64,000 nt of DNA, taken from assembly GCA_035041965.1 (NCBI GenBank), contig JAPYMA010000858.1, forward strand, positions 186,001 through 250,000, written 5' to 3'. The translations under genes were made by a program, and so were the position numbers. Positions 27,801 through 40,005 of the stretch are shown piece by piece. The notes under the pieces are model-generated. The model did not search any database and had not been told where the DNA came from. It worked only from the letters and a program-made list of their open reading frames with translations. This DNA comes from Anisakis pegreffii. Taxonomy: Eukaryota; Nematoda; Chromadorea; Rhabditida; Anisakidae. Numbering within the stretch: the first letter of the stretch is position 1; every line of letters begins with the position of its first letter.

Positions 27801-30800
27801 CGAAAAAAAGAAAATTTATGTGGCAAACGATAAATGCGATATGGTCGATCGAAAGCGCCCAAAAAAAAATACAGGAGATGAGCTAACACGAGAAATAAAC
27901 GAAAAAATTGCGAGATAGATGAACAGATAAGGCACAGATAAACGTTGTTAGCCACATTGCAACGATAGCTCTGTCAGTTCTATGGGAGGCGGTGTTATGC
28001 GCAATAGAAACGTGCTTCCAATTGATCAAACGTACTTCCAATAGAAAGACACATCCAATTAAATTCAGTTCACTCAAAACTACCACAAAGGTAGCGATTG
28101 ATCATCGAGCATGTCTACAAATTCACGCCTTTTCACTATGAACGTACCTTTGAGCTTCATTTAATGTCGCCAAGCAAACAGAGGCTGGATTGTGCCAGTC
28201 CATTCGAAGGTTATAAATGAATATCCTCAAAAGAGCGATTTTCATCCATCCATGTAAATCCATTGTTGTCAATCAAAGAATGCTCTGTTTAGTTAGCATG
28301 ATTTACTTATTGGGCATACTAAAGCACACCACATCTACTTACTTGAAAGGTCATGATCCTTTTTGAATGAGAGACGAGCACGAGCTTATAACATCCTTGC
28401 TCACGTCTCGTGCGCTATAATGAACTCCAATGCATAAGTTTCCATCACCTCCATGCGGCTTCCATCCTCTCCATTATGCCATTTTTGTGGAAATTGCACA
28501 TTTGCAATTGCTACCTTGCGATTATTTGGCAGTGCAAAATTTGGATAATGTTCTTTATATTTGTGATAGCTCATATTCACGGTAATTAAGTCTAATTCAG
28601 TGCAAATCAGAATGCAACGAACCTCTTTCAAAAGCTATTCCATCATTTTGCTAACATAAGGAGAATTTTTCAAGCCTTGCTACACATCTTATGAATTTCA
28701 AGTAATCTGCAAAACTGTTGCAGTTCAAGCGGTTCATGTGTTTTATACTCGCATTAACTCATTTTTTCGCAGAAATCGCATTTAGTAAATAGATGGTTTC
28801 CCGTAAGACGTTAGGCGTAGGATTAGAAGGAAGATGGTATGCATTAGGTTTTTGCTTTTATTTTGGAGGAACTAATTGTGAGAAAACTTTCAAATGTATT
28901 CGAAATGACTATTGATGAATTTCACGTCTCTCATTCAATTCAAAAGTCGGTGAATTGAGTGGATAAAGTTCATAGAACAATCATGATCATGCATATTTTT
29001 AACAGAGCTCTATCTGACTTATGCATTGTCACGATAAACTGCTTAAAGAGTTCCAGCAGAAATACGCATCAGTGCTTTCAAATATTGTGATCAAAGGGTG
29101 GACATTAACCTGTATTCCGGCGATGTCAAGAAATAACATTCAGTGGCATTGAGAAATCGATGCTGGTGAATAGTTCAGGGATCAATTGACAGTCAATATC
29201 CAAAAATGATTATCAAATGAGAGTTCATGTTGCTTCAAGGATTTTTACGCTGGTAGGATACCACCGACTGAAGATAATCACATGTTCTGATTCACGTCAG
29301 AATTATTTAAACGCTTGCAAAACTGTGTGTTTTGTGCAGTTTTGCTGCGATCATTTTGTTTCAAGATTGGGCCTTATCAATTCGTCAGTAAAATTTATAA
29401 TTTTTCACTATCTTTACAGCTTGAAAATGCAAAATTTGTAATTTTTCATTGCAGCGTAACTTTAACAAATCAAAAAATTGAAAGAGTGTGCTGTATTTAG
29501 TTTGTGCAAACTATCAACTTTTTGATTTGAAAACAATTTATCAAATTTATCAACAATCAAAATATCAATTTGAAAACACTTTATCAGGACGCATTTTTTA
29601 AGATATTCTGTGCATCGACGTACTCATTTTTAGATGTCAAATGTGATTTGTGGTCCGATCAAAAGTGTAATCAATTGACCTGTTTAATACGAATTGTAAA
29701 TATTGTTTTTTATGGTTTCATGCAACTGATATTGACAACGCTATGATTCGAAGTTTTTCTTCTTGGCCGTATGAGATTAGGTCTGTATAATTTTGTCATA
29801 AACATATTGATCTTGCAAAATCTTGTGAAATTCGATTAAACACAATGGATCACGATCAAAATCACCTATTAAATCTAAACGAATTTCTACGATTTTCACA
29901 AACATTATTTGTTTCATTACTTCGCAGTTTCATTATTTTGCACCGTTTTCAAATTCCACTCTTAGCTACTTTATTAAATTCCACCCTAATGTTTGCGTTG
30001 AACACATCATCAAGCAAGTAATATACGCCGAATCGCCCACGTTTATCCATTCCTCTGTTGACAAGCAAATCTGTTTGTTGTCGTCCAATGACGTATGCTT
30101 GAATGCCTGTTTCAATCTAGTCGTTCCGTTACTCTTCTGAATATCTCGTCTACATCTGACCGCATGAACGTCAACAACTCTGCTTATGTATATTACTAAC
30201 AAAATGATGTCATGAAGCTTGTTGAGTTGATACGTTTCTTTCTACGAGGTTTAAGACAATTATTTCTTTCATGGTTCATGATCAGCCAACTTTTTGAAAT
30301 AAGATCGATCAGTGTTCAGAATTAGAGATGAAAATTGGAGAGTGTTGTGATCAATGATGTGTATATTTATGATAATAAGGGAGACATTAACGAACGAGAA
30401 CCTTATCTTTACTTTCGTAGTATCTCTGATAAAGTTGACTATGTAGTCTATGAAGTTTGTAGTATATCAGTAGTGATAGCAATTGCCCCATTCCTAATCA
30501 TGCTGACACTGTGTTCAGAGAGACTCATCCATCGTCACATACACTCACGTCATGTAAAGATAACATTTATATCTACATATATCTATATGCATGAAATTTT
30601 CGGTCAGTGTCTCACGACTCGTTTTATTTTATTCCTCTTACTTATTGGTGTCTTTGAAATGTTTCTCCGTATAAATAATCTATTTTACCTTATAAGTCAT
30701 TTTAGTGTAGGTAAACTCTGGCGTTCTAGTTAATTCCATCGACGAATTTTTAAGAGAATAATTTTGAACTATCGAATCGCTATAGTGCTGCTATAAGGTC

Positions 30801-30930
30801 GTCGGAAAATCGAACTTTAATGCGTAACGAATCTGGATCTTAAATTTCGTTGCATTCATTTCTAGAGATTATGAATGGTTAATTTCATGTGTAATTTTTA
30901 AATTTTTGTGATGATTCCTCTTAATAAAAA
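24861..30930. other. Stretch without a supported gene, upstream of the apyrase
   Basis: A minus-strand frame at 28401-28631 has mild codon-position bias but no recognised family. A 132-codon plus-strand frame at 30335-30733 begins with TTG rather than ATG and has mixed hydrophobic content; I judge it chance. Confidence 0.4.
25934..25968. repeat. (TG)n microsatellite with TATG interruptions
   Basis: Alternating GT dinucleotides interrupted by four ATG steps, about 35 bases. Confidence 0.95.
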
Positions 30931-30936
30931 CTGCAG
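30931..30936 (+). promoter_or_regulatory. 3' splice (possible spliced-leader) acceptor upstream of the apyrase
   Basis: CTGCAG ends 24 bases before the apyrase ATG and follows an AT-rich stretch. In nematodes an acceptor this close to the start, with no evident upstream exon, is commonly used for spliced-leader addition. It could equally be the end of an intron in the 5' untranslated region. Confidence 0.4.
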
Positions 30937-30960
30937 ACGGGTAGTTGCGTTAAAGTGACG

Positions 30961-33435
30961 ATGCCTAAAGATTCATCGAATGCTGCCATGCGCCGTTTAA
31001 GCGCATCCGAGAACACTGCTCAGTGGTCGACATCGAGCTTATTGACGCTTGTCTCATTATGTATCGTTTTATTCGCATCGTTTTTTGCATTAATCATGAA
31101 AATGCAACAGCCTGGATGTACACGCACACCGTACAATGCGTCACAACTTGGTGAGATTCGTGGGCTAACTTTATTCTTTTTTATCATTCTTTCATATGAT
31201 ATTTTGGTAATGCATTTTCGATTTACTTGTATCATCATTTTGTAATGTCATGGCTTGTATGGATCGTCTGATGCATTTTCAATTTACTGTTGACATTAAT
31301 CAATTTTGTTTGCTTCGAGTTCACTGGTCAACTCATTTATGCTCTCAATTTTCATTATGACTGACCGAATTTTCAGATGAGTCGTTTACTAGCAAAGGTT
31401 CACTTTATTTGTCGTAATTTCTAGGTGAAGTGATCAAACTTTCGGATGGCTCACGCGTATATGAAGTGGTTGTTGTAACCGATCTAGACCATGATAGTAA
31501 GGACCCAACAAAAAAGAACGACTGGCATAGTTTTTTGAAGAAAGGTGTACTCACAATAGATAAAGAGCTCACGAAAGCTAGTGTCGTATGGCAGGATGGT
31601 CAAGAAGTTAGTCTTAGTTCGTGTTACGTCAGTTCATACCATTGACCTTGTCGTATCATTTTGTAATGCAATGAACTTCATCTGTTTGGAACTTTGCATG
31701 TGTAGTATAGCTCGTGGTGAGTCGTCTGCTCTTCATACAATCAGTTACGTGTTCGTTACGGTTCATAGTGAATGATCACGTGAGTCAAACATACGAATTC
31801 AATCAATATATAAAATTACAGTCAAAAAATTTTCCTCTTCTATTATTCAAAAATAATGTTTTCATTCACTAGATGCAAAATCTGGTCCTTACTATGCAAT
31901 ATCATTGTCAAAGAGGGGCTGAGAAAATGAAATCCGGTGGTAGAAACTACTGAGGTAGGGCATCTATTCCGGGTTGCACAGTAGTTGGGCACTTAGAAAT
32001 GAAAATTAAACTCAAAACTGAATTTGATGAAATTGTAACGCAGCGTTTTTCACACTTCAGGTAATGTTACATTCGTCGATAGCTGCTGGTGGCAGGTCGA
32101 TGGAATTATCGGATTTGACTGTGTTTCATGGTAATCTACTATCGATTGATGATAGAACCGGTATCGTTTATAAAATCATCGGTGATAAAGCAATCCCTTG
32201 GGTTGGTGTCCATGCGTTTATTCTATTTTTCGTTCACCGCTTGGTCATAATCAAATTCATTATAAACTTTTTTCATTGATTTTGATGCTTTTCATCATGT
32301 GCACATCACATTGTATCATATGAGTCCACTGAATAATATTTTAATTGACACACGTTAAATATACCGTATTGATTGAAGATATTGCGTACAGTCAGTTAGA
32401 TTTCCGGAGATACGCTGATTTAGGTATTGTTGGTTGATGGTGCTGGTAACGAAACAAAAGGATTTAAAGGCGAATGGTTAACGGTTAAAGATGGGGAGTT
32501 ATGGGCTGGTGGTTTAGGTAAAGAGTGGACCACCACTGAAGGTGTTTTTGTTGGTATCAACCCCATGTGGGTTAAGGTATGTCTTCATTTGACCTTATTA
32601 CTTATTTGTCACCTTATCATTGTTTTTCCATCTCTCGTATGCATTCATGTCGATTTTAACAGTGTTGATTAAAATAATTTCTCTTTACAGCATAAAATTT
32701 TTATTTTTGTGATATTTATGTTAACATTGAAATTATTGTTTACTTGTTTCAATGCAATATTGCAGCGTGTAACAGTTGATGGTTGTGTGCATCACATCAA
32801 TTGGGAGCAACCTTATAAACGACTCCGCGAATCGGTGGGTATTCATTATCCAGGCTATATGATCCACGAATCTGCACAGTGGTCCAAAGTTCATCATAAA
32901 TGGTTCTTTATGCCAAGAAGAGCAAGTCAGCAAAAGTACACCGAAGCTGAGGATGAAAACAGAGGTCATTTAATGGAATACTTAATGCATTTATTGGCTC
33001 ATTCTTCATCGAGAATTGCGTTTCTTGACGTCTGTAGCGAAACTGTTTCATTCGTTGATATGTGCGATTTCTTGTTTATTGTATATGTGCATTATGTATG
33101 GTAACATGAAATATATGAAATGCAGAGCTTCAAGGTGACGTATTCTTGAGCGTGATCGAATTGCAGGAACGAATTATTTATTGATAGCATCAGAAGATTT
33201 CTCGAGTGTTGAAGCTCGACGAATTGGTGAAGAGAATGGACCGCACGGTTTCTCAGCATTTCAGTTCGTACCAGAAACAGATGATCGAATTATTGTTGCA
33301 CTGAAATCGGAAGAAAAAGATGGCATACCAATTGGAAGTTATATAACAGTATTCGATGTGAAAACAGGACACATTCTATTGGATGAACAACCGTTGAAAG
33401 GGAGTTATAAATACGAAGGGATCGCATTTGTTTGA
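30961..33435 (+). CDS. apy-1: Calcium-activated nucleotidase (apyrase), CANT1/apy-1 family, six exons
   Basis: Hydrolyses nucleoside di- and triphosphates in a Ca-dependent way; family members act in the ER/Golgi lumen or are secreted, and blood-feeder forms destroy platelet-activating ADP. Exons: 30961-31150, 31425-31606, 32061-32201, 32424-32576, 32766-32964, 33167-33435; all introns are GT-AG and phases join cleanly to 377 codons plus TGA, close to human CANT1 (about 400). Residues about 25-46 form one hydrophobic segment after a short polar N-terminus, a type II signal anchor. Family blocks appear in order: [80 protein letters not shown] and C-terminal KYEGIAFV. N-glycosylation sequons occur at NAS (about residue 59) and NET. 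The start is the first ATG after a CAG acceptor ending at 30936; a second ATG lies nine codons on. No damage is visible. Family identity is very sure; exon limits are inferred by eye. Confidence 0.95.
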
Positions 33436-36400
33436 ATTTTGTTCGTAGTTTTTGTAGTGTTCAGATTTTGCCTTGTTTCAAATACTGATGCAGCTATAAT
33501 CATTTTTTCATCATAAAAGTTATTGAAGAGTACCGATATTGAATTCGTGGAATGGAGTCAAAAACAATAGATTAAACTAGAATTTCTAGGTGGACTGTCC
33601 TCTTGATTAAATTAGTCAGAAAAACTTTCTATATCGGAATGCTTATGAACACTGTTCATGACTCTATGAACAGTTCTGAAGGTAGCTTTATTTAAAGTAG
33701 ATGAATTGTTTTCCCCGTTAGATTTCTGAAAGCAGTGCATTGAATGTCATAATTTTTCGAACAATGTGGGACGGAATATCAATCATTTGGATGTCACTGA
33801 TATTGACGGTCTCTTATCAAGTAAAGTGTGTTGCATTTCATGAACACTGATCAGCACGGCATATTGGAATGATTGCAGTGATGCTTTCAATTCCTTATGT
33901 TTATGACGTGAAATGAGTAATCGTTTGCTTGCTAACGATCTTATTGCTTTTGTATCTAGTGTAGCATGAAGTTCAAATATCACGAAAGTACTTGAATGAA
34001 AAATAGCTGAGTAATTCAGAGAAGAAAGTTAATAATTTCAATAATTATATTAATGATGTTAACTGCCCTATTTTCCTTCGCATTGCAGCATGTTGCGCAA
34101 TTTCTGCATTTATTTTTTTCTCTGCGGCTCAGCTAATTTGATCTTCAATTTGCTAATAATTCCATAATTTGTGTGCATATTTGCATTTTTTGCTCAAATC
34201 TAGATTCGAGTTCTTGTCCATGCATGTCATTGATGGATAGTTGCTGTTGATTTTTTCTGTTCGTATGTATTGCATGTTGTTGATGGCTGTTTTCGATGCA
34301 GTTTTCAGTAGTGTGCCCAAATGAATATGTTGTTCAATCAGAATTTTTAAAATTCTTGAAAGTTGGCGTATTAATTTACGAATTCTTCAAAATTTTTTCA
34401 TTAAATATTAAAAATGCTTCCATGGTCTTTGAATGTGAAAAAAAATATGCTGGTTCGAATAGAGAGCCATGAGAGGAATGTTTATTTGAAATAATTCATT
34501 GACTGCATTTTTCGTTCGCATGATCTAGTTTCATCTGATCTGTTGTTTTATGTTTTACATTTGAGCCTTTTGCAAGATGATCCATGGTGATAATTGATGA
34601 CTAAACCAAAAGGAATGTGTTTGAAGGTGGTACCGGGCTGTATTCGTTCGTGTGAACTCTGGAGATTTTTTATAGCAGATGAAAGATACAAGCAGCAGTT
34701 GTATTGTGCGAATATGCATGTAAATGCTCATTTTCAAGTTTTCTCTTATTAATTCAACCTTTTTTGCTCGTTGTATCCCCTAAAACAACGATTTATTTAT
34801 GAATGAAACGCGATCGAAAGAATTGTTATCAACGTATTAACGTGAAGTATGAACAGAATTAAAGTGAAGTATGTCTTTGTCTACTTTACACTAAAACCTT
34901 ATCTCGTACCCCTCACATCCTCTTATCGCACCCCCTTTCATCCCTCTTTATCTAGCACCCCCTGGCATCTCATCTTGCACCTCCAGGGGTTGCGCGTACT
35001 CCCGGTTGAGAAACCCTGTATTGATGGATGAAATTCTGATGACGGACGATTGAGGGACAAATGATTCATAAAGGTCAAACAGACCCTTCCGAAGGTCTTA
35101 GCTGCGTCGTCGCTTTCACACACGGACCTCAGTTTTATTTTATTGAAAGTTGTTTATGTTTATTGATGCATGTGATGTGCGTTGCCTCGTTGTTGTCTTC
35201 GTAATTCTTGTTGATGTGCTGATTATAACACATTGTTCATGTTACGTTTGCAATTGGCCTGAATAAACAAATACTCTCGCAAATACCAAATCGCTTTTTG
35301 CATTTCATGACTGAATCCACGTCAAGTACACACCTAATCCTGGTGTAAACCACTGAAATATGCTAACTCCACTACGAAAAACATGTTATTGGAAAGATGA
35401 TATCACTTCATGAGCAAAACGCATTCCAATAGTATTGCACTAGTAGTGGGGTTCGTATGGCTTGTGCGAATAGCGATGATGATGATGATGCATGTAACTC
35501 TATCGTGTCAATTGGAATGAATATGTTACGTAATTCTTTTATATGCACACTGCATCTTTTGAATTCACTGACTTGTTTATGTTGCGAATTCGAGGAGAGT
35601 TATCGGATGACTCCGGCAGCTTGTGTATTAATTGCTGAGAGCTTGAGAAATAAATGAATTTCGAAATTATCAATTCAAAACTCATTTCGTTCCCTATTGA
35701 AGCAGACTTTTTTTTCATGTTGCTCTCATTATTCCAAGCGTGTCTATCATTGACACGTACCATCTCAGTAAACAATTGAAGGAAAACAAACGGAGCGAAC
35801 GTCTCAAAGTCAACTTTTTGTAATTTCAACATACATTCCATCGTCTGTACTGTCGTCAATAAGACGCCGATAATTGTTCATGCAGTCGCCATGAACCATA
35901 TTGTTTGCCCCTACAACGTAAATCAACTGCAGTGTTCTTTGTCCTTGGACATCAAGTGCAACGTGCGAAGTTTAAGTTCGGAGTTTTACCATTTGATAAC
36001 GATAGTTTTTTTTCGAAGTAAGAATGTTATTTGCGTGTACATTTAACGGTCGTTATCCTGAGATATAATGACGTATCGTGCATCGCTATGTCCTCTTCTG
36101 TGCAGTTTAGCTTCATTTTAGCATTGTATTTTGATGGTGATGAGGATAAGCAGTAGAATGACAGTAGAATTGAAAAATAAACCGCATGTTTTATTGTTGC
36201 TTCTAAGCGATAATTCCTATTAATCAGCATCTACTGAGGCTTTTTTCGAATGTGTACTTTATAAATATTACTCGCAGTTCTACATCAGTAAACTTTATTT
36301 TATTTTATTTCAAAGATCATTTGCTCTCGTTATCATATGATGAGATGATTTTAACGCTGAATCGACATTGTATTTGAAGAGATGAAAATAACAATTTGAA

Positions 36401-36817
36401 TTATTGTCCGATGATGTCCTTATCATGTTGGCTTTTCCATGAAACGTTCATATTTAACGTTCCTTTCAGTGACCTATCTGTTTCGTTTATTATAGGAATT
36501 TATTTCGTGTTCCAAGAATGTCTGATTGCTTTTAGGAGCACATATCCAATCGCGCATTTCTGAAGATATTGCACAGACCATAAATTGCACTTCTTCAGTA
36601 AACATCTCGTTTGCCAAACCCGTTCAGTGTTGAATGAATTCATTTCTCGTATCGTTGCGTATTGATCAATCGGTTGTTAATCGAACCGTCCTATTCTTTA
36701 TTGTTGCAACTCAAGCTTCAATTTCGGCATCAAATTATATCGTTCTTGTATCGCGTTGTTTTCCTAACGCTTTCCACTGCTGCCATTGCAATAATTTATT
36801 CAACTAATTGTAAGTAA
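33436..36817. other. Intergenic region between apyrase and copper transporter
   Basis: No coding block recognised. Contains a short GC-richer patch near 34.9-35.1 kb, possibly an old repeat, and a small GATGAT run near 35475. No AATAAA was found close after the apyrase stop. Confidence 0.5.
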
Positions 36818-36824
36818 ATTTCAG
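36818..36824 (+). promoter_or_regulatory. 3' splice (possible spliced-leader) acceptor upstream of the copper transporter
   Basis: AATTTCAG ends at 36824, 60 bases before the first ATG. It matches the nematode acceptor consensus (TTTCAG) well. No upstream coding exon was found, so either spliced-leader addition or a 5' UTR intron is likely. Confidence 0.45.
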
Positions 36825-36884
36825 ATTAAACATTGCGCTGTATATTCAGTACCGAATCGTTGATAATCGACCAAACATCTTGTC

Positions 36885-39800
36885 ATGATGAGCAACGATT
36901 CGTTAATCAGTAATATCACTGAGACCATCTCGTCGCACTTGCCCAAGACAAATTACTTATCCGGCATTGATAAATTTTTGAAAGCTCTTCAGGAGTCTTC
37001 ATCGGAATTCGTTGATGTGGGTAAGTTATTTGGAATCATGTTTTCGTAAGAACGTCGTGTATCAAATGAATAATGTTAATTACCAGTGATGGGCATGAGC
37101 GCGCTAATTAGCGGATTAGCGTGCTAACGTATTCAGTTAGCGGAATTTTTTAGTCTTAGCGGACTTATTTTCGTTTTTTAGCGGTTCAGCGAACTAATTT
37201 TTCACGGATTTTAGCGAATTAGCGGACTAATTCCGGTGATTCGCCAACCGTACGTCTGCCAGTGAATGCATAAATGTTACACGATTAATGCATGCATGTG
37301 AATGCAAAGTGCACTAAATTCAAGCCTACCGTACTCTACCCTCTCGAACGGTTCGATGTTGAGTATTCAATCGTAGTTCGAATGTTAGGTTTTGGTGCAG
37401 CACTACCATCACATTTCAGTTCATTACGCTGCGTTGCGATTAGTGGGTCGCGTTCACTGTGACTATCATCAGTTGTTATTTCTCGTTATCATTCTTGCTT
37501 ATTGTTTTATGAAGTTGCCGTTAGGCCCTCTCTAATGCAACACAAATAAGCAACGCAAATCGCCTTGCTTATTATTATCACCATAAGCACGCGAAAAGCC
37601 TTCAGGCTGTCGTGTTTATCAACTGTAGTTAAATGATTCACGAAACATTTTCTATTACTTAATTTCGCAATCAGGTGTTTACTTTACAAATCAATGGTGC
37701 TACTGCGAATTCGAAGCGATGTTTTAATTATCGACAAACTTAGCGGATTAGCATTAGCGATTAGCGGACCAATTTTGCTTGATTGGCGGATTAGCGTTGG
37801 CGCTCCGCTAATTTTTTCGCGTTAGCGATTAGTGCGCTAACGTGCTCAGTTAGCGGAATTTTTTTGAGTCAGCGGATTTATTTTCGCTTTTTAGCGGATT
37901 AGCGCGCTAACTTTTGTCAATTACAGACTCAACGTTCATCTCATCGTACCGTTTATCGTTTTGTGTGCAAGCATACTCCACAGACTTAGTTTACAGTAAC
38001 TTGTAAATTGAATTTGTGTAGAGCAATTTAAATTGCGCTAAAGAAATTGAATGAACAACTTTTTAATTATGTATTAGACTGGGTAACATTTCGATGGTGC
38101 CGAAAAGGATTTGCGAACTCAAAGGAGTTGTGTGATGACATTTGCGTGATGCTTGTTCGATGAAGGCGTGAATACTGTTTGTGATTTCAGTTGATCATTC
38201 GGCACATGCTCAGCATTTACAACATATTCACAATGATCATGCAATGATGGATCATAGTGCACATCAGATGATGGATCATAGTGGACATCAGATGATGGAT
38301 CATAGTGGACATCAGATGATGGATCATAGTGGACATATGATGAAAATGTGGTTCCATGGTGGATACGATGAAGTGATTTTATTCGACTTCTGGCGAATCA
38401 ATTCATTGTCAGGTTTGTATTCCGCTTTTGTATTCAAACACACGCCCAATAGCCCTTCTCGCTTACTTCTCTTGATATCTTTTCTGAAAAAATATTTGGA
38501 CATTCACTTTCCTAGTTAAAAACTTTCAAATTTTGATCATGCGAACAAAATCATGTTTTGCGTATTTTTGGCAAGATATTTGAATTATACAGCAATGTTT
38601 CTTGTTTGGATCCTGTTCAGGCATGCCACTGGGAATTGGATCGTCGCAAATGCTATAATGCCGACATCTCTGAAACGTGATATCTATTTTCGATAGTATT
38701 CTATGAAGTTTATATTACTGAAGTTGGTTGTTATTTGCTTATAGAAGTGTTTATTCAGGATTGATATTATCTTGTTTATTGATATTTGCGATGGCATCTT
38801 TATATGAGGGTATAAAATGGTTCCGAGTGTATCTGCAATTATCATTCAATTCTTCGCCGTCGAGCTGTCCAGGTAATTGTGATGCACAGAGCAGTCTTCT
38901 GAATGACTCAAATCCCAACTCTCCAGATGCATATGTCGCACCGAATACTTCCCAACACACGTCCAATAGTCCTTCTCGGTTACTTATCTTTATATCTTTT
39001 TAAAAAATATTTTCTCTTCGTTCTAATAAAATTGGTCAAGTTCAGAGCTTTTTTTTTGAACTGTAAGTTAGTGGAACAGATTACATAATACCATTTCAAG
39101 TACGATTGTGTTGTTACCGATTTGTGCGCTTGAAATTAGTTTTTTGTGGTTATTTTATTGGCAAATCGAAATCTTTATTGTACTATGACGAAAGCCCGAA
39201 CGATGTTGTTCAACTGAATTGCTCATGACTTCATTTTTTAAATGTATTGTTTCTTATGTTAACTTAAATCCTTTGTTGAATGTTCTGTAATTCAGCCGCT
39301 TATTGCAGAAGAAACGAGGAAGCACGAGCAGCCTCACCTTTCGATCCGATGCGACTGGCTCAGGTGATTCGTTTTTATGAATTATTTGATCTGTTTCTTA
39401 TCAAATAAATTTGTTTTTCATCATTTCATTGGCTCACTTTCCTTTCAAGTGACATTCTCTTGATAATTTATTTGTACCAATCGTTCTTCCAACCGCTTTG
39501 TAACAGTGTTCATGCTCTTATTTTCGTTCTTTCCTTTTATTTACAATCAAGTTTCTGATTATTCATTTGCTCGAAGTAAGCTGTACGTCCTTACCGATAG
39601 AATTTTGGGATTTTCTTGGAATCATTTGGGGCTGAGCTTTCATCTATTCACCAATGATACATTTGCAAAAACGTAGATCGAAATTAATCGAAGTTGAATC
39701 ACTGAAATGATAGCGATCAGCCTCGAGAAGACTGTTGAAGGCAGACATCGTTCCTGTTCATTTGTGGCGTTTATGTAACAGTTGCTGAATTGTTAAAGTG

Positions 39801-40005
39801 GAAAACTAATCTTCAGGCACTTTTGTATGCGATCCAGCTAACCTTAGCATATTGGTTGATGTTGATCGCTATGACCTATAATTCATGGCTTACTGCGGCT
39901 GTGGTGCTGGGTGCAGCTTTCGGACATTGGTTATTCGCCATATTGAAATGTTTGAATCCTCGTGCTGACCAGATGGATACGTTTGCAACTGATGCATGTC
40001 ATTGA
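36885..40005 (+). CDS. CTR/SLC31-family copper transporter with Met/His-rich ectodomain, five exons
   Basis: Trimeric high-affinity Cu(I) uptake channel of the plasma or vesicle membrane. Proposed exons: 36885-37020, 38191-38407 (or 38412), 38745-38872, 39296-39363, 39817-40005; about 245 residues. The extracellular N-terminus (about residues 46-98) is full of Met and His, with four MMDHS(A/G)H(Q) units followed by MMKMWFH, the Mets-motif end of the family. TM1 follows the exon 2/3 join and ends in YEGIKWF, matching the family YEG motif. TM2 carries MLIAM (MxxxM, about residues 198-202), the selectivity motif; TM3 carries GAAFG (GxxxG, about 215-219), the helix-packing motif. The tail ends in Cys-His, as in animal CTR1. 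Exons 3-5 join in phase. Exon 2 to 3 does not join with the good donor GTTTGT at 38413; it works only with a poor GTCAGG donor at 38408. Start is the first of two adjacent ATGs, 61 bases after a TTTCAG acceptor. C. elegans has a large CTR family, so no one-to-one name is given. Confidence 0.88.
37084..37916. mobile_element. hAT-like non-autonomous element in copper-transporter intron 1
   Basis: The left end starts CAGTGATGGGCATG, the classic look of many hAT termini. The flanks TTAATTAC (37076-37083) and TCAATTAC (37917-37924) match at 7 of 8 bases, consistent with an 8-bp hAT target duplication. Right inside each end is AGCGCGCTAAT in inverted orientation. Both end regions are built of repeated TTAGCGGA/GCTAA motifs, and a block of about 85 bases in the left part (about 37107-37200) recurs in direct orientation in the right part (about 37825-37912). 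No transposase frame is present. The right terminus is decayed, so exact limits are inferred. Confidence 0.6.
38244..38336 (+). repeat. 24-nt in-frame tandem repeat encoding MMDHSGHQ
   Basis: Three full 24-base units plus a fourth of 21 bases, each read as MMDHS(A/G)H(Q). Units 2 to 4 are identical at the DNA level and unit 1 differs by a single base (GCA for GGA). Near-perfect nucleotide identity suggests recent expansion or gene conversion rather than old protein-level conservation. It forms the metal-binding ectodomain of the copper transporter. Confidence 0.95.
38438..38497 (+). repeat. 60-bp direct repeat, copy 1 (intron 2 of copper transporter)
   Basis: Begins 26 bases after the good exon 2 donor. 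It matches 38954-39012 at roughly 88% by eye, starting at ACACACG(C/T)CCAATAG and ending in an A-run followed by TATTT. Confidence 0.8.
38954..39012 (+). repeat. 60-bp direct repeat, copy 2 (intron 3 of copper transporter)
   Basis: Second copy of the repeat at 38438-38497. The two copies flank exon 3, so the repeat was either copied across the exon or marks a local duplication that once included more sequence. Confidence 0.8.

Noticed and set aside
28401..28631. Minus-strand frame with mild coding bias
   Set aside because: No ATG at its opening, no family recognised, and competing splice readings in other frames make any model arbitrary.
30335..30733. 132-codon plus-strand frame just upstream of the apyrase
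   Set aside because: Begins with TTG rather than ATG, has no splice link to the apyrase and no recognisable domain; its hydrophobic patches reflect T-rich DNA.
34938..35123. GC-richer patch with open frames on both strands
   Set aside because: Looks like an old repeat or low-complexity CCCCT/AGGGG sequence; no coding support.
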